A stretch of 64,000 nt of DNA from Halichoerus grypus (GCF_964656455.1 NC_135717.1:153067793-153131792), one strand, 5' to 3'; shown: positions 25,101 to 55,314, counted from the stretch's first letter. The notes: a model not told the origin generated them from the sequence alone. Numbers and translations are program-made.

Positions 25101-28100
25101 AGATTTCTCTTCAACAGCCTTCCTCTTCGCTTCTGGGTAAACATCCTGAAGAACCCTCAGTTTGTCTTTGACATTAAGAAGACACCACACATAGACGGCT
25201 GTTTATCTGTGATTGCCCAGGCATTCATGGACGCATTTTCTCTCACAGAGCAGCAACTCGGGAAGGTAAGGCCTAGCTTTAGTATTTCTTCTATGTACTC
25301 CTGTGAGTCTGAAGCATTCTTTCTTGTAAACATCCAAACAAAAAACCATAGCAGCTAAAAAGAAATAGTCAGTGGTAGTAACTGAAAATTTGCTTTTCTT
25401 TAAAAGCTCTCATTTATTTTTCATCTAGTTAAAAAAATTATTCTCCCCATCCTACTGCAGAACTCTGCCTGTGATACCTTTACCACAAAAAGTATAAATT
25501 TTGTTTCCTAGAAAAACATTCTGCAGGCAGTACTAAACTATGAAACTACTGAAATTTGCTTAGCTAAATTAATCCCATCTGAATATAGTTGACCCTTGAA
25601 TAATGGGGGATGATGGGCACCAATCCTTCACGTAGTTGAAAATTACCCTGTAACTTTTGGCTTTCCCAACACTTAACTATTAATAGCCTACTGCTGACTG
25701 GAAGCTTTGCTGTTAGTATAAATAGTCCATTAACACATACTTTATATATGTTATATGTATTATACACTGTATTCTTAAAGCTAGAGAAAACATCAAGGAA
25801 ATCATAAGAGAAAATGTATTTACAGTACTATGTCGAAAAAACTCCACAAAGAGTAAAACAGACCCACATAGTTCAAAACCATGTTGTTCAAGGGTCAACT
25901 GTACACCTAAGAGTCTATCTGAATATAACAAGTTGCTCATGGGGAAGAAAATCTTGCCTGAGATTTCTATCACCACCAGTTTGTCAATTCATAATCAAAA
26001 CATCGATATTGTTTTTCTTTTGGCTTTCTTTGCTGAGCAAAAGCCCCAGGAAATCAAAGAAAGATAAAAATACAGAGCAAACTTTGAAAGGGATGTTTTG
26101 GTCTTACTCAAGCACTCCAAAATGTATTAAACTGAGCAGTATCTGTATCTAACGGATTTCAGAAACTCTTTTAATACTGAGTAGTGTCCCTTTGGTGTAA
26201 GGATTGAGAGAGTGCGTGGAATGAAATGTGGTTGATGTTTCATAGGTGCCTCAGCATCCTAGTCTAAATCTATAATATCACCACTATTTCTGCAAAACAA
26301 ACCTGTCTTTACTTTTGTCTTCCTAGCATCACCTTGTCTCTCAAGGTAAAATCCTTTGGGTTATCTTTGACTCCTTCTTCTTCCTCCCTTACCCTAATTG
26401 GTTAGTACTCATTGCCATCTCCAAAATGTCTTTTTTTTTCCTCATTCTATCCTATCCCTTCATCCCCTCTCCCCTACCTTTTCCTTTTCACTGTGTCTCA
26501 TGTTGTCATTCTAAAACAAAAATCTGATCTTTTCAGTCTCCTGCTTAAATATTGTAAATACTTCCCAATACCTACCAGGTAAAATCTTCACAGTGCCACG
26601 TGGCCCTTCCTGATTGGGTATCAAGTCTCTTTTCTGGCAAACTCCATATACCTTCTATGCTGCAGCTTCTACTTTTCCCAAATTTACCATGAACTTGTTT
26701 TCATATCCCTTTCCTGTCTCATAACTCCTCTGTCTTGTAAAACTCTTATTCATTCACTCCACAAACACAACTTCCTAATGTGTACCAGAAACTGTAGGAG
26801 GCTATGATCAGTCTAAATATACCTACTCCGTGAACTTTTTCCCTATACATTGCCCACACCGGTTCTTCATTTGACCCATGCAATGAAACACTAAAATGCT
26901 TCCTTATTCACAGTAAAAAAAATGACTGTTAACTCATTACTGTGTGTTCTTGGTATATTTCACTTAATCATCACAAGAACCACACAAGGTAGTTATTATT
27001 ACCTTCGTTTTATAGATGAAGAAATTGATTTTCTGAGAAGTTACAAGTCTTGGTTAAGATCCCTCAAAGTTGTTAGGATCCCTGATTTGTCCAATTCCAC
27101 GGTGCTTTTCTTTACACCCTGCTACTAATTATTGGTATCATAGTAACCACTATGTAAGTTTGTCTTCTGAACTAGATTATAAGCTTCTCAAAGGCAGGTA
27201 CTGGTCTTTACCTTTTTACATTCAATGTCTGCCACAGTGCCAAGCTAAATAAATTTTATTGAATGCATGATCACATGATTTGTGGGTTCTACTTGACAAA
27301 GAATCTCAGTAATATCTCCATGTAGGCATCCTTCAGAATGATGCAGCCACTGATATGGCTATTCGTGTCCTCAATACATTGAAAAATGTACTGGGACATT
27401 AGCCCTATCATTAACTCACCCATTTTCCCTGAGTAGGAATTCCAAAAATTTTGTGAAAAATGGTTTTTAAAAATAAAATCTTAATTTTTAGTATTATCAC
27501 TATTATAATTACATAAAAACATTCAAGCTGACAGGGAACTTTTGTGAAATCAGACATTAGAGCCCCCAATACTAATGACCATGTACTTCCTTGAGAACAG
27601 TAGAAGATCTTTATAATCTAATAAAAGGCACAAGCAGAAAAATCCACCACCGCCAATTACTTACCACTTTCATGGTTATATAAAGGGCTCAATCAGACCT
27701 ACAATCAAGTCTTTCATAAATGCCAAAATTCACTGGTGGGTGAGGATGAGAGCAAATGTTTTAATTCAGGCTTTTTACAACCATTAGTAATGAACTATGA
27801 TTGAAGTAAGTTCCATTGTTACAGTAACTCAAAATCATGCAAAAATAATAATTTTAGTTCTTTTATGAGAGGAAGGCAGAATATATTAGCATTTAATCCG
27901 CCTGAAAAGAACAGTGACTCACCAGAACTATCTATATAGCAGTCAGTCATTCAGTCAACAACATTTATGAAGGCCCACTGCATGAAAAAGCTTTGTTACT
28001 AGGAGGTAATAATGTTGGAGGTTCAGCTACACTGGTACTGTTATAAATTCCCCATGGCTGTTCTATTTTTCAGGAAGCACCAACCAATAAACTTCTCTAT

Positions 28101-29992
28101 GCCAAGGATATCCCAACCTACAAAGAGGAAGTAAAATCGTATTACAAAGCAATCAGGGATTTGCCTCCATTGTCATCTTCGGAAATGGAAGAATTCTTAA
28201 CTCAGGAATCTAAGGTATTGTTAGAAAGTAGAAATAAGAGGGGTGCCTGGGTGGCTCAGTTGGTTCAGCTTTTGACTTTTTTTTTTTAAAGATTTTATTT
28301 ATTTATTTGACAGAGTGGCAGGCAGAGGGAAAGGGAGAAGCAGGCTTCCTGCTGTGCAGTGAGCCCGATGCGGGGCTCGATCCCAGGGCCCTGGGATCAT
28401 GACCTGAGCTGAAGGCAGATGCTTAACCGACTGAGCCACCCAGGCGCCCCCAGCTTTTGACTCTTGATTTTGGCTCGGGTCATGATCTCAGGGTCCTGGG
28501 ATCAGGCTCCATGCTGGATGTGGAGCCTGCTTAAGATTCTCTCCCTCTCTTAAAAAAAAAAAAAAAAAGTAGAAATAAGATAGTATTTGGTTACTTCTTT
28601 TTTAAAAAGTCATTTCAGAATCTCTCAACATAGACTCTCTTTCTTTAAGAAACATGAAAATGAATTTAATGAAGAAGTGGCCTTGACAGAAATCTACAAA
28701 TACATCGTAAAATATTTTGATGAGGTAAGATTTTAAATAACATTTTAAAAAATTGATATGAGTCAGTCACCAGGATGTGGTTGTCAAGCGTTCTATAGGT
28801 CTCAGGACAGCTCTGGCATCCCTAATGGCCAGAAAGGGAAGCCAGGAAGCCTGTCTGAGATGGGGGATCCTGGCACCAAGCCAGACCCTGCCTGTGGCTG
28901 CCCCTCTTCTAGTTTTATCATGCTGCCCACCTTTGGACCAGCCTGAATTTACATTTGAGTTAATGGGGTCTGTAGCCACACTGACTCAGGATAACTTTGA
29001 TGAGTAAGTAGTGGTCCTATTAAATAGGGCCAGCTTATGCTTGATTGTAATCTGCTAAAATGAAAGCTAAGCTTGTTAAATTGCCTAGATTCTGTATTCG
29101 ATAGGTATATGAAAGTATAACATTATTTCTAACTTAAGCAACTATTTCAATAAACCATTCTCCTTTATGATTAATTCTCCTTAATCTGGATTTTTTTCTT
29201 TGGGAATTCACACAGACTCAGTCATCAGATGCGCTGTTTCCAAATATATGTTAATTCCCCTTCCCTGATTCCCCCCCACTCAGTCATGCTGGGACAGGCT
29301 ATCCATGTCAATGGTGAGAATAGCTCACCAATTCCATTTGCTACTTGAAGATCAAGTGAAGCGCTAAGGTAGGGTAGAGGCAATGAGTTCCTTAAACATG
29401 ATAAGCATCCCTCTTTCCAGGGGCCAGGGGTTAGAAGGGAAGCACTGGGGAGGGCAGGGGAGGGGAGAGGAGGCACTACACTGCCCAGGAGGGGAGGGGA
29501 GGGCAATATTCAACTCTGACCAGGATGCCCCTGCCTGCTGCATTTAAGAAGAAATACTTGCCTGCATGTTGGCTGCTCAGAATGCTTGCTGTGCTTGGAA
29601 TGGCTGTGACATAATGCATAAAACAGGGCCTTGGAAGTCTGGCCCCATATTTGTAAGCAAATAGTTGGTATTTCTTGCTAGCTTCTATTTTAAGCCAAAG
29701 TGTTGTTGATCCTGTGATAATGACTTAGCAAAACAACTTGCAAAGTGAGTATGTAAATGATTGAAGAAAACGTTGGCATCTGTTTCATACAGATTTTACC
29801 ACTCACAGCATCAGGAATGCAAAAAAAACCCCAGAATTGTAATGCTAAAACCACAATATCTAAAATAACTGTTCTAATTGTCAACAGATTCTAAATAAAC
29901 TAGAAAGAGAACGAGGGCTGGAAGAAGCTCAGAAACAACTCTTGCATGTAAAAGTCTTATTTGATGAAAAGAAGAAATGCAAGTGGATGTAA
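6935..29992 (+). CDS. PLXNC1: PLXNC1 (plexin C1), 3' ten coding exons, gene-level span
   Basis: Plexin C1 is a single-pass cell-surface receptor for SEMA7A. Its cytoplasmic part binds Rho-family GTPases and has GAP activity toward Rap. Ten exons join in phase: 6935-7112, 9342-9445, 19161-19215, 21623-21654, 21747-21854, 23035-23198, 25118-25265, 28074-28214, 28650-28724 and 29888-29992, giving 369 codons and a TAA. All nine introns are GT-AG. The product runs from [14 protein letters not shown] to [10 protein letters not shown]. Against a family length of about 1,570 residues this is roughly the last quarter: the Rho-binding domain (first ~120 residues) then the C2 half of the GAP fold. The extracellular sema/PSI/IPT domains, the membrane segment and the first GAP half are encoded upstream of the window. 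No frameshift or internal stop is seen, so the gene looks intact here. It converges with CEP83, as in human. Confidence 0.97.
7113..9341 (+). other. PLXNC1: PLXNC1 intron, mostly unique sequence
   Basis: 2.2-kb GT-AG intron with no transposable element I can name. It contains a short CA run at 8829-8840. 7900-8560 is GC-rich and carries long open frames on the - strand, but these look like composition, not genes. Confidence 0.8.
9342..9445 (+). CDS. PLXNC1: PLXNC1 exon, Rho-GTPase-binding domain, middle
   Basis: 104 bp, entering with two bases of a split Glu codon and ending in phase 0 at GAG/GTAAGAG. It encodes [18 protein letters not shown] and then [17 protein letters not shown]. The acceptor follows an unusually long pyrimidine run (CTCTCTCT, then about 14 T, then CCTTCCCAG). 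Confidence 0.96.
10010..10900 (+). mobile_element. Ancient interspersed repeat split by a MIR
   Basis: The left part (GAATATGTGCTCTGTGCCGA) and right part (AGCCATTGGAGGATGTTGAG) look like the same family as 24170-24770. A MIR on the - strand occupies about 10360-10560. Confidence 0.45.
10360..10560 (-). repeat. MIR SINE, - strand
   Basis: CTCTGAGGTAGGCGCCGTTA, TTTATAGATGGGTACGCC and AGCGGCAGAGCCAGGATCTG-like order of MIR complement, CpG-rich. Confidence 0.75.
13575..13745 (-). repeat. MIR SINE, - strand
   Basis: CCACTGGGCACTGTTCCAGG, ATTATTCCCATTCTAGGGCA and GAGGCTGAGAAACTTGACC. Confidence 0.75.
14554..14745 (-). mobile_element. CAN-SINE, - strand
   Basis: Complete element with a T17 left edge and CCGACTGAGCCACCCAGGCA at the right. 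Imperfect target duplication AAAGTTCTG / AAATTTCTG. Confidence 0.92.
17115..17500 (-). mobile_element. L1 3' fragment (ancient, L1M type)
   Basis: TTGAGATATAATTTATATAC and the following lines match the complement of an old mammalian L1 3' UTR, including the TGTGCAATCATCACCACAAT segment. Confidence 0.8.
17505..18180 (+). mobile_element. L1 3' fragment, interrupted by MER2
   Basis: L1 3' UTR-like text (AAGAAGCCAGACATAAGAAT, then GATTCCATTTATAAATGAAG after the insertion, then TATCTTGATGTGGGTAGTG). 17614-17921 is the inserted DNA transposon. Confidence 0.75.
17614..17921 (-). mobile_element. MER2 (Tigger-type DNA transposon, non-autonomous)
   Basis: Inverted ends CAGTTGACCCTTGAACAA and TTGTTCAAGGGTCAGCTG, flanked by TA on both sides as expected for Tc1/mariner-Tigger elements. 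308 bp. Orientation is called relative to the consensus I remember. Confidence 0.88.
18230..18730 (-). mobile_element. L1 3' fragment (ancient)
   Basis: Complement of L1 3' UTR: GTGAATGGAATCACACAGTA, GTTGTTTCCAATATGGGGC and GGCATATACCTAGATGTGAA. Confidence 0.75.
18835..19065 (+). mobile_element. L2 3' fragment
   Basis: GTGAGCTCCTTGAGGGTGGA, CAGCACAGTGCCCAGAACAC and TTGATAAATATTTAATAAG are the usual L2 tail. It ends about 95 bp before a PLXNC1 exon. Confidence 0.7.
19161..19215 (+). CDS. PLXNC1: PLXNC1 exon, end of Rho-GTPase-binding domain
   Basis: 55 bp. The acceptor is TTGCTTTCAG before ATATCAAATGG; the donor is TTCAG/GTAACC. It encodes [18 protein letters not shown] plus the first base of an Asp codon. 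[12 protein letters not shown] is the closing beta-strand region of the domain. A 9.7-kb intron precedes it. Confidence 0.95.
19216..21622 (+). other. PLXNC1: PLXNC1 intron, 2.4 kb
   Basis: GT-AG intron. The right third resembles an L2 tail. 19380-20900 is pyrimidine-rich, has a TATA-like TTATAAAAAG at 20138 and could be an old LTR or LINE remnant, but I cannot assign it. Confidence 0.7.
20900..21350 (+). mobile_element. L2 3' fragment
   Basis: CAACATCCCTTCCTCTGAGA, TAGGATGTAAACGCCATTGA and CTGGCACTCAGTAGGTGCCC match the L2 tail. Confidence 0.65.
21623..21654 (+). CDS. PLXNC1: PLXNC1 micro-exon (32 bp)
   Basis: Only 32 bp, encoding [11 protein letters not shown] (the Asp codon is completed from the previous exon). 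The acceptor is TCTGGCGTTCAG, the donor TTG/GTGAGT. It lies in the linker between the Rho-binding domain and the second GAP half, just 92 bp before the next exon. It is too short for ordinary ORF scanning but fits the reading phase on both sides. Confidence 0.94.
21655..21746 (+). other. PLXNC1: PLXNC1 short intron (92 bp)
   Basis: A GT-AG intron close to the minimum size for mammals, between the 32-bp exon and the next one. No repeat is present. Confidence 0.9.
21747..21854 (+). CDS. PLXNC1: PLXNC1 exon, start of C-terminal GAP segment
   Basis: 108 bp, 36 codons, phase 0 at both ends. The acceptor is CTTCCCGTTAG, the donor AAG/GTACAC. It encodes [18 protein letters not shown], then [18 protein letters not shown]. 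The [12 protein letters not shown] helix opens the second (C2) part of the plexin GAP domain. Confidence 0.96.
21855..23034 (+). other. PLXNC1: PLXNC1 intron, 1.2 kb
   Basis: GT-AG intron with T runs at 22249-22262 and 22986-23005. No recognised transposable element. Confidence 0.8.
23035..23198 (+). CDS. PLXNC1: PLXNC1 exon, GAP domain helices
   Basis: 164 bp (54 codons plus two bases). The acceptor TTCTCTTTCAG follows a 20-base T run; the donor is ACAG/GTGGGA. It encodes [18 protein letters not shown] through to [28 protein letters not shown] and the HIWKTN motif are hallmarks of the plexin C2 GAP segment. Confidence 0.97.
23199..25117 (+). other. PLXNC1: PLXNC1 intron, 1.9 kb
   Basis: GT-AG intron. 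Its middle part (about 24170-24770) is an ancient interspersed repeat; the flanks look unique. Confidence 0.8.
24170..24770 (+). mobile_element. Ancient interspersed repeat, family uncertain
   Basis: Starts with CTACTCTGTGCCAAGCACTG and continues through GAGAGGATATTCAAGTCAGG and GAGACATGATCTGACTCC, a widespread mammalian repeat I recognise but cannot name with certainty (L2/CR1-like). Confidence 0.55.
25118..25265 (+). CDS. PLXNC1: PLXNC1 exon with the LPLRFW arginine of the GAP site
   Basis: 148 bp, beginning with the last base of a split Ser codon. The acceptor is CTCTTCAACAG, the donor AAG/GTAAGG. It encodes [18 protein letters not shown] and on through [16 protein letters not shown]. The Arg of LPLRFW (codon 25128-25130) is the conserved C2-half arginine that structural work on plexins places in the Rap-GAP active site. 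I place it by motif, from memory, not by alignment. Confidence 0.97.
25586..25901 (+). mobile_element. MER2 (Tigger-type DNA transposon), second copy
   Basis: Ends TAGTTGACCCTTGAATAA and TTGTTCAAGGGTCAACTG, flanked by TA. It is in the opposite orientation to the copy at 17614. Confidence 0.88.
26320..26760 (+). mobile_element. L2 fragment
   Basis: AAATCTGATCTTTTCAGTCT, CTCCTGCTTAAATATTGTAA and ACGTGGCCCTTCCTGATTGG follow L2 order, diverged. Confidence 0.6.
26930..27110 (-). repeat. MIR SINE, - strand
   Basis: CACTTAATCATCACAAGAAC, GTAGTTATTATTACCTTCG and TATAGATGAAGAAATTGA. Confidence 0.75.
27130..27270 (+). mobile_element. L2 3' fragment
   Basis: TATAAGCTTCTCAAAGGCAG and AAATAAATTTTATTGAATGC are the L2 tail. 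Confidence 0.6.
28074..28214 (+). CDS. PLXNC1: PLXNC1 exon, GAP domain C-terminal part
   Basis: 141 bp, 47 codons, phase 0 at both ends. The acceptor is TTCTATTTTTCAG, the donor AAG/GTATTG. It encodes [20 protein letters not shown] and continues to [21 protein letters not shown] and [11 protein letters not shown] are strongly conserved plexin segments. A SINE pair lies only about 25 bp past the donor. Confidence 0.97.
28240..28565 (+). mobile_element. CAN-SINE (outer), interrupted by a second SINE
   Basis: Starts GGGGTGCCTGGGTGGCTCAG and ends in an A run. It is flanked by a perfect 15-bp target duplication AAAGTAGAAATAAGA (28225-28239 and 28566-28580). Positions 28278-28450 belong to the inserted element. 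Confidence 0.95.
28278..28450 (-). mobile_element. CAN-SINE (inner), nested in opposite orientation
   Basis: Inserted inside the outer SINE with a 12-bp duplication CAGCTTTTGACT (28266-28277 and 28451-28462). The T-rich edge is on the left and the head on the right. Confidence 0.95.
28650..28724 (+). CDS. PLXNC1: PLXNC1 penultimate exon
   Basis: 75 bp, 25 codons, phase 0. The acceptor is CTCTTTCTTTAAG, the donor GAG/GTAAGA. It encodes [20 protein letters not shown] then KYFDE, a terminal helix of the GAP domain. Confidence 0.96.
28725..29887 (+). other. PLXNC1: PLXNC1 last intron, 1.2 kb
   Basis: GT-AG intron with no named repeat. It has G-rich runs at 29447-29503 that could form a G-quadruplex on the non-template strand. 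Confidence 0.8.
29888..29992 (+). CDS. PLXNC1: PLXNC1 terminal coding exon with stop
   Basis: 105 bp of coding sequence, 34 codons plus TAA at 29990-29992. The acceptor is ATTGTCAACAG. It encodes [19 protein letters not shown] and ends [10 protein letters not shown]. The charged C-terminus lacks the PDZ-binding tail of plexin-B family members, as expected for plexin C1. Confidence 0.97.
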   Translation: MLNKLERERGLEEAQKQLLHVKVLFDEKKKCKWM

Positions 29993-30529
29993 GCACTCTG
30001 GGGACTGGCTTAATCTGGCAAAATTCTTCAGACGACTTGGGAGCAAAATGGCTGCTTGAGCTACTCTGTGTCGTTAATTTTTAAAGTTTGCACATAGGTT
30101 CCACTTTGAGCACTGTCTTTTAGAGACCAAGGCACATGCACAGCTTTTAGAAAGCATACCAACCACTGTGCCTGTGCATATACTGTGGGAACCTTTCTGT
30201 AAATAGAGTCGAAGTGGTTGTTGCAAACAGCCTCCTTGTTTACAGAGAGAGAATACAGGGCCAGTAAGTGTCAGTTAACTAGTCTCCACTTAAGCACAAT
30301 GACAGCAGTGGTTTTGTGTCTGAAAACTACAGTTATGTAGCACTTGTGACTACACTGCACCTCTGCAGAAAAGGGACACTGCCAGTGATCACAATGTGAA
30401 ATGAGTCATTTGGAAACAAGGTGGGAGTGTTAGGGCAACCTCGAGGATTTGCAGCATTGAAACGTTCCCCAGTAGTTCTTGGAAAAGCTGACCACAGAAT
30501 TTGGTAGTGTGTACACTTAGCATTCGTGA

Positions 30530-30547
30530 GTGTGTGTGTGTGTGTGT
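30530..30547 (+). repeat. TG repeat in PLXNC1 3' UTR
   Basis: About nine TG units, transcribed as UG repeats, a possible CELF or TDP-43 type binding site by general knowledge. Confidence 0.8.
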
Positions 30548-31255
30548 TTTTAAACCAAAAACTGACAGTGTTGCAACATTGTTGAAAGGGCTCGTGTTTT
30601 TCAGTGGTCGCCAACTGCACTCCATCAACTCACCTCCATCTCACGAAGGAGCTCTAAAGCAAGGAGAGTGAGGAGGCTTTATTTAAATGCAACAGCATTT
30701 TACCCACTTTGTCCTGATGTGTGTTCCTTTTTTTCATTTTTTCATACTAAATGTATTTGATAGTGGACATGTTGGCTATTGTAAAACAAAACAAAACATC
30801 ATTAGTTTATTTCTGTCTAAAAACTTTGATCAGAACTATCTTTAGAAGAGTAACTCCCTCCCCTAATCCTACATTTCTATACTTGGTGTCTCCTTGCTTT
30901 AGATTTCTGGTGAACCCTGTGGTTATAAATACTTGTGTGTGATTTAAAAAAAAAAAAAATACATTTTACATTTCATGAAATTGCTGTTCACACTGGAGTA
31001 CTATATATGAATATATATATTTGAGGCCCAAGGCCTGAAAAATATTAGTATACAACTTGGTATCTTAGTCTTACTATGTACTTTTTCAAAGTATTCCTCA
31101 CAAGAGAAAGAATTCAAAATACCCATTTTATTCATACCTTTCTTTTTAAAGAATTCCCTATCCAGTTATATTGTAACTGTAGTCTTTTTATTGATTTTTT
31201 ATTCCTGAATTTTTGCTGCTCATGACCAATTTTAATACCACTGTGTTTTCCTTCT

Positions 31256-31261
31256 ATTAAA
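31256..31261 (+). terminator. PLXNC1: Possible proximal polyadenylation signal, PLXNC1
   Basis: ATTAAA variant hexamer about 1.26 kb past the stop codon. A canonical AATAAA follows at 31367-31372. Use of either would shorten the UTR by about 1 kb. No direct evidence of use is available. Confidence 0.3.
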
Positions 31262-31879
31262 TCAAAAGTAAAAAATGTAATTGGCAACTCTCAACCTTCC
31301 TTGTGGCACCTTTTACCCTTGGTGTTCCAAATCCCAGATTAAGGAAAGACATTTTTTCAAGTAGCAAATAAAACATTGATCATATATTCCTTAAAATCTT
31401 TTTACCAACATTGTATGGGATATCAGGATTTAAATGTGAATTTGTCTTCGAAAATGAAATTCTTTTTGCTCCTCAGTATCTGGCAAAGAGTAAGAGGTGA
31501 TACCTCAACAAAATGATCAAATAAGCAGTTATTACCCTGATAGGCACCTTCCCAATCCCATCACTTTTGACCATTGTCCAATGGACACACCTCAGAAATA
31601 CTACCAAATAGGTTACTTACAAGTATAAAGGTGAGAGGCCTGGTCCCCATCTAAGGCTGCTACAGTCTTGATGTGAAGGCATTCATGAGAATAACAGGAG
31701 GACAGTTGAGAGCCAAGGGTAGGAGAGTTGCCCAAAAGACTTCCCCTTCTTTAGGGTACAGAAATGCTAAGAAAAGGATCAGCTTTTACATTCAGTAAAT
31801 GCTACATGAGGGTGTCCCTGTCCAGCTCTCTGGCACATGAGTCCCATGTGGAGCCTTACCTCCTCTTCCAGGGACGATG

Positions 31880-32030
31880 CTGCTGGGAACTTTGGGCAAG
31901 TCACTTACCTCTTTGTGCCTCAATTTCTGTATAATATTTCTAACCTACCTCATTGAGGTGGTGTGAAGATTCACTAATGTATGTAGCGTGTTTGTCAATC
32001 CTCCAGTGAAAAGCACTATCTAGATCACAT
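31880..32030 (+). repeat. MIR SINE within PLXNC1 3' UTR
   Basis: TTTGGGCAAGTCACTTACCT, TTTGTGCCTCAATTTCTG and GTGGTGTGAAGATTCAC. Confidence 0.75.
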
Positions 32031-32342
32031 TTTGGATCACATTAGCCAAATGCAGTAATGGCCAAATTAGATGTGTGCTGAAGACAATCAGTCACTGGGT
32101 CTATAGTAAACTGCAACCAGAGAAACAAATGGCAAACAATTTCTATTTTCAAGTTTCTTTGCATATTTTTTTGGTGCAAACAATTCATTTATAAACTTTT
32201 TTTTCTAACACTAGTGTCTACAGCAGCATTTAAAAATTAATTCTGTTACCTTTTCTGTATTAGGGATTTAAAGTCTATTTCTTATTGTATACCTGATTGA
32301 AGCTGTACTTGGAGATGAATGTTTTAAATGTCTATATCCAAA

Positions 32343-32348
32343 AATAAA
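32343..32348 (+). terminator. PLXNC1: Polyadenylation signal, PLXNC1
   Basis: Canonical AATAAA about 20 bp ahead of a GT-rich then T-rich stretch (GTGGACTGTCTTTTTTTT). It is the last such signal before the convergent CEP83 transcript end. Confidence 0.7.
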
Positions 32349-32365
32349 CATTTTGATGTAAATGT

Positions 32366-32890
32366 GGACTGTCTTTTTTTTCTTCAAATGTTGTAGTTAT
32401 AATAGATTTTTTATTCTAAGTAGCTCCACGGAAATTATCTAGGTGCCAACGCGAATGTGAATAAGCAGCTCTGTAATGTAGTAAGTACATCTAGCTTCTT
32501 CTAAATGATGCTAAGGAATGCTCATTTACATCCCTGGCCTCCACTATCTACCTGGACTTCTGATCCTGAAGACATCTGGATAATGGACATTCCACTGAGT
32601 TTGGCAGACTTGACGTGAAGTTATTCCAGCAGAATTCCTTTAAAAGAGGTTAGGGATACACAGAAATAAAACATTTATAATAATTTGGTTAGATCCAAAA
32701 CAGTGGGAGGCAACACTAAATACCAACAATATTTCTAAGGGACCCCATGGGGTTCAAGTTTTACAACGAACGGCCCTTGTTTTATACGGTCACGGGTTTA
32801 ATTATTTGTACTTTGTGGTTTTGGGTTAGAATAGAAAATAACAATGAGACTGCGACACTGCTAAATACACAATGTATAGTCAAGATTAAA
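32366..32890. other. Gap between convergent PLXNC1 and CEP83 transcript ends
   Basis: About 0.5 kb between the predicted cleavage sites of the two genes. It is AT-rich. I see no ORF, repeat or RNA gene in it. Confidence 0.6.
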
Positions 32891-33471
32891 TTAAACACAA
32901 TATAGAAAAATATTTATTAAGCTCTTTAATTACGTGCACACAGCTTTTAGAATGGTAGCATTTGATAATATTTATATATCTTCAAGTTTTGTTTTTTAAT
33001 GCTGACTTTTAAGTCATCTTTTTTCAAGAACTAGAGAACTCTTGTATATAATAAACTGGAAAATGTTTACTGACCCTATTACTGCCAACTATCTCAAAGA
33101 GGCAGAACGAATTCAACATAGGCATATTTCAGGCAAAATGCCAAAAAAAAAAAATTTCAAAGTGAAAATAATTTAAAAACGTGATTCCCTAATTCACTCA
33201 CCTATTTTTTTTTTTTTTTAACATTCTCAAAGGGTTGTCAGTAAATATTCTAAATATCTCTGGAGCTGTTTTAATGCTTCACTTGTCATTAGCATAACCC
33301 TAAAATCCTGACACTGATACAATATATAGCATGTAGCCAGTACCTTTACTTGAGGCACAAATGTTCTGGCAAACGGTAATACAATATCTAAATGCCACAT
33401 ATGTTAAAACTTCAAGCTTTATTGAGTCACAATGATTTCATCCCTTTTGATCTGCTTTTTCTCCAAGAACA
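32890..33471 (-). other. CEP83: CEP83 3' UTR (end predicted)
   Basis: Sequence after the TGA on the - strand. Two AATAAA hexamers are present: one only about 50 bases past the stop (33423-33418) and one at 32918-32913. The second is followed by a GT-rich stretch (TATTGTGTTTAATTT) and is my preferred end. It is AT-rich with several T or A runs and no recognised repeat. Confidence 0.6.
32913..32918 (-). terminator. CEP83: Polyadenylation signal, CEP83
   Basis: TTTATT on the + strand reads AATAAA on the - strand, about 555 bases past the stop codon, with a GT-rich element just beyond. A more proximal AATAAA lies at 33418-33423. Confidence 0.55.
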
Positions 33472-54719
<21,248 letters not shown>

Positions 54720-55146
54720 TCACATTAGGGTACCCATATTGACACCAGACATTGTGCTTGCAACGTGGCAGATAAAACGATAAATATTTTGACTTCAGGC
54801 AGTTAAGTGTGTTCACATATAACTAAGATGTAACAAATTTCTGCTTTTGCTCTGGAAAAATCTACAAACTACTGGCGTAGAGAAGATGAGAAATCAAGTA
54901 TGTCTAAGAAGATGAGAGACTGTTTATATGGACATATAAATCTGATGAGTAGGATTTTGATAAACATAGGGAACAACCTGAACAGATGGCCTTTGGTGGA
55001 AGAGTGAACAATGTGTCGCTAAGGCCTCAGAAAGTTGTCCAGTATGGGAGAAGCCATCTTTATCACCATACAATATTTCATAGCTTTCAGACACACTGCT
55101 ACTCACTTGCTCCCTACAAGATTATGGAGCTCCTCAGTGTATCTTT

Positions 55147-55314
55147 TTTTTTTTTTTAAAGATTTTATTTATTTATTCATCAGAGACAGAGGCAGAGGGA
55201 GAAGCAGGCTCCCCGCAGAGCAGAGAGCCCAATGTGGGACTCGATCCCAGGACCGTGGGATCATGACCTGAGCCGAAGGCAGACGCTTAACCGACTGAGC
55301 CACCCAGGTGTCCC
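55147..55314 (-). mobile_element. CAN-SINE, - strand
   Basis: Perfect 16-bp target duplication TCCTCAGTGTATCTTT at 55131-55146 and 55315-55330. Confidence 0.95.

Larger units (their letters stand above)
25266..28073 (+). other. PLXNC1: PLXNC1 intron, 2.8 kb
   Basis: GT-AG intron holding a MER2 transposon (25586-25901), L2 fragments and a MIR copy. 27280-28070 looks unique. Confidence 0.8.
29993..32365 (+). other. PLXNC1: PLXNC1 3' UTR (end predicted)
   Basis: Non-coding sequence after the TAA. The strongest end signal is AATAAA at 32343-32348, followed by a GTGG/T-rich downstream element, which puts cleavage near 32360-32370. Earlier candidates are ATTAAA at 31256-31261 and AATAAA at 31367-31372, so shorter isoforms are possible. 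The UTR holds a short TG repeat near 30530-30547 and a MIR copy. The exact end is inferred. Confidence 0.75.
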
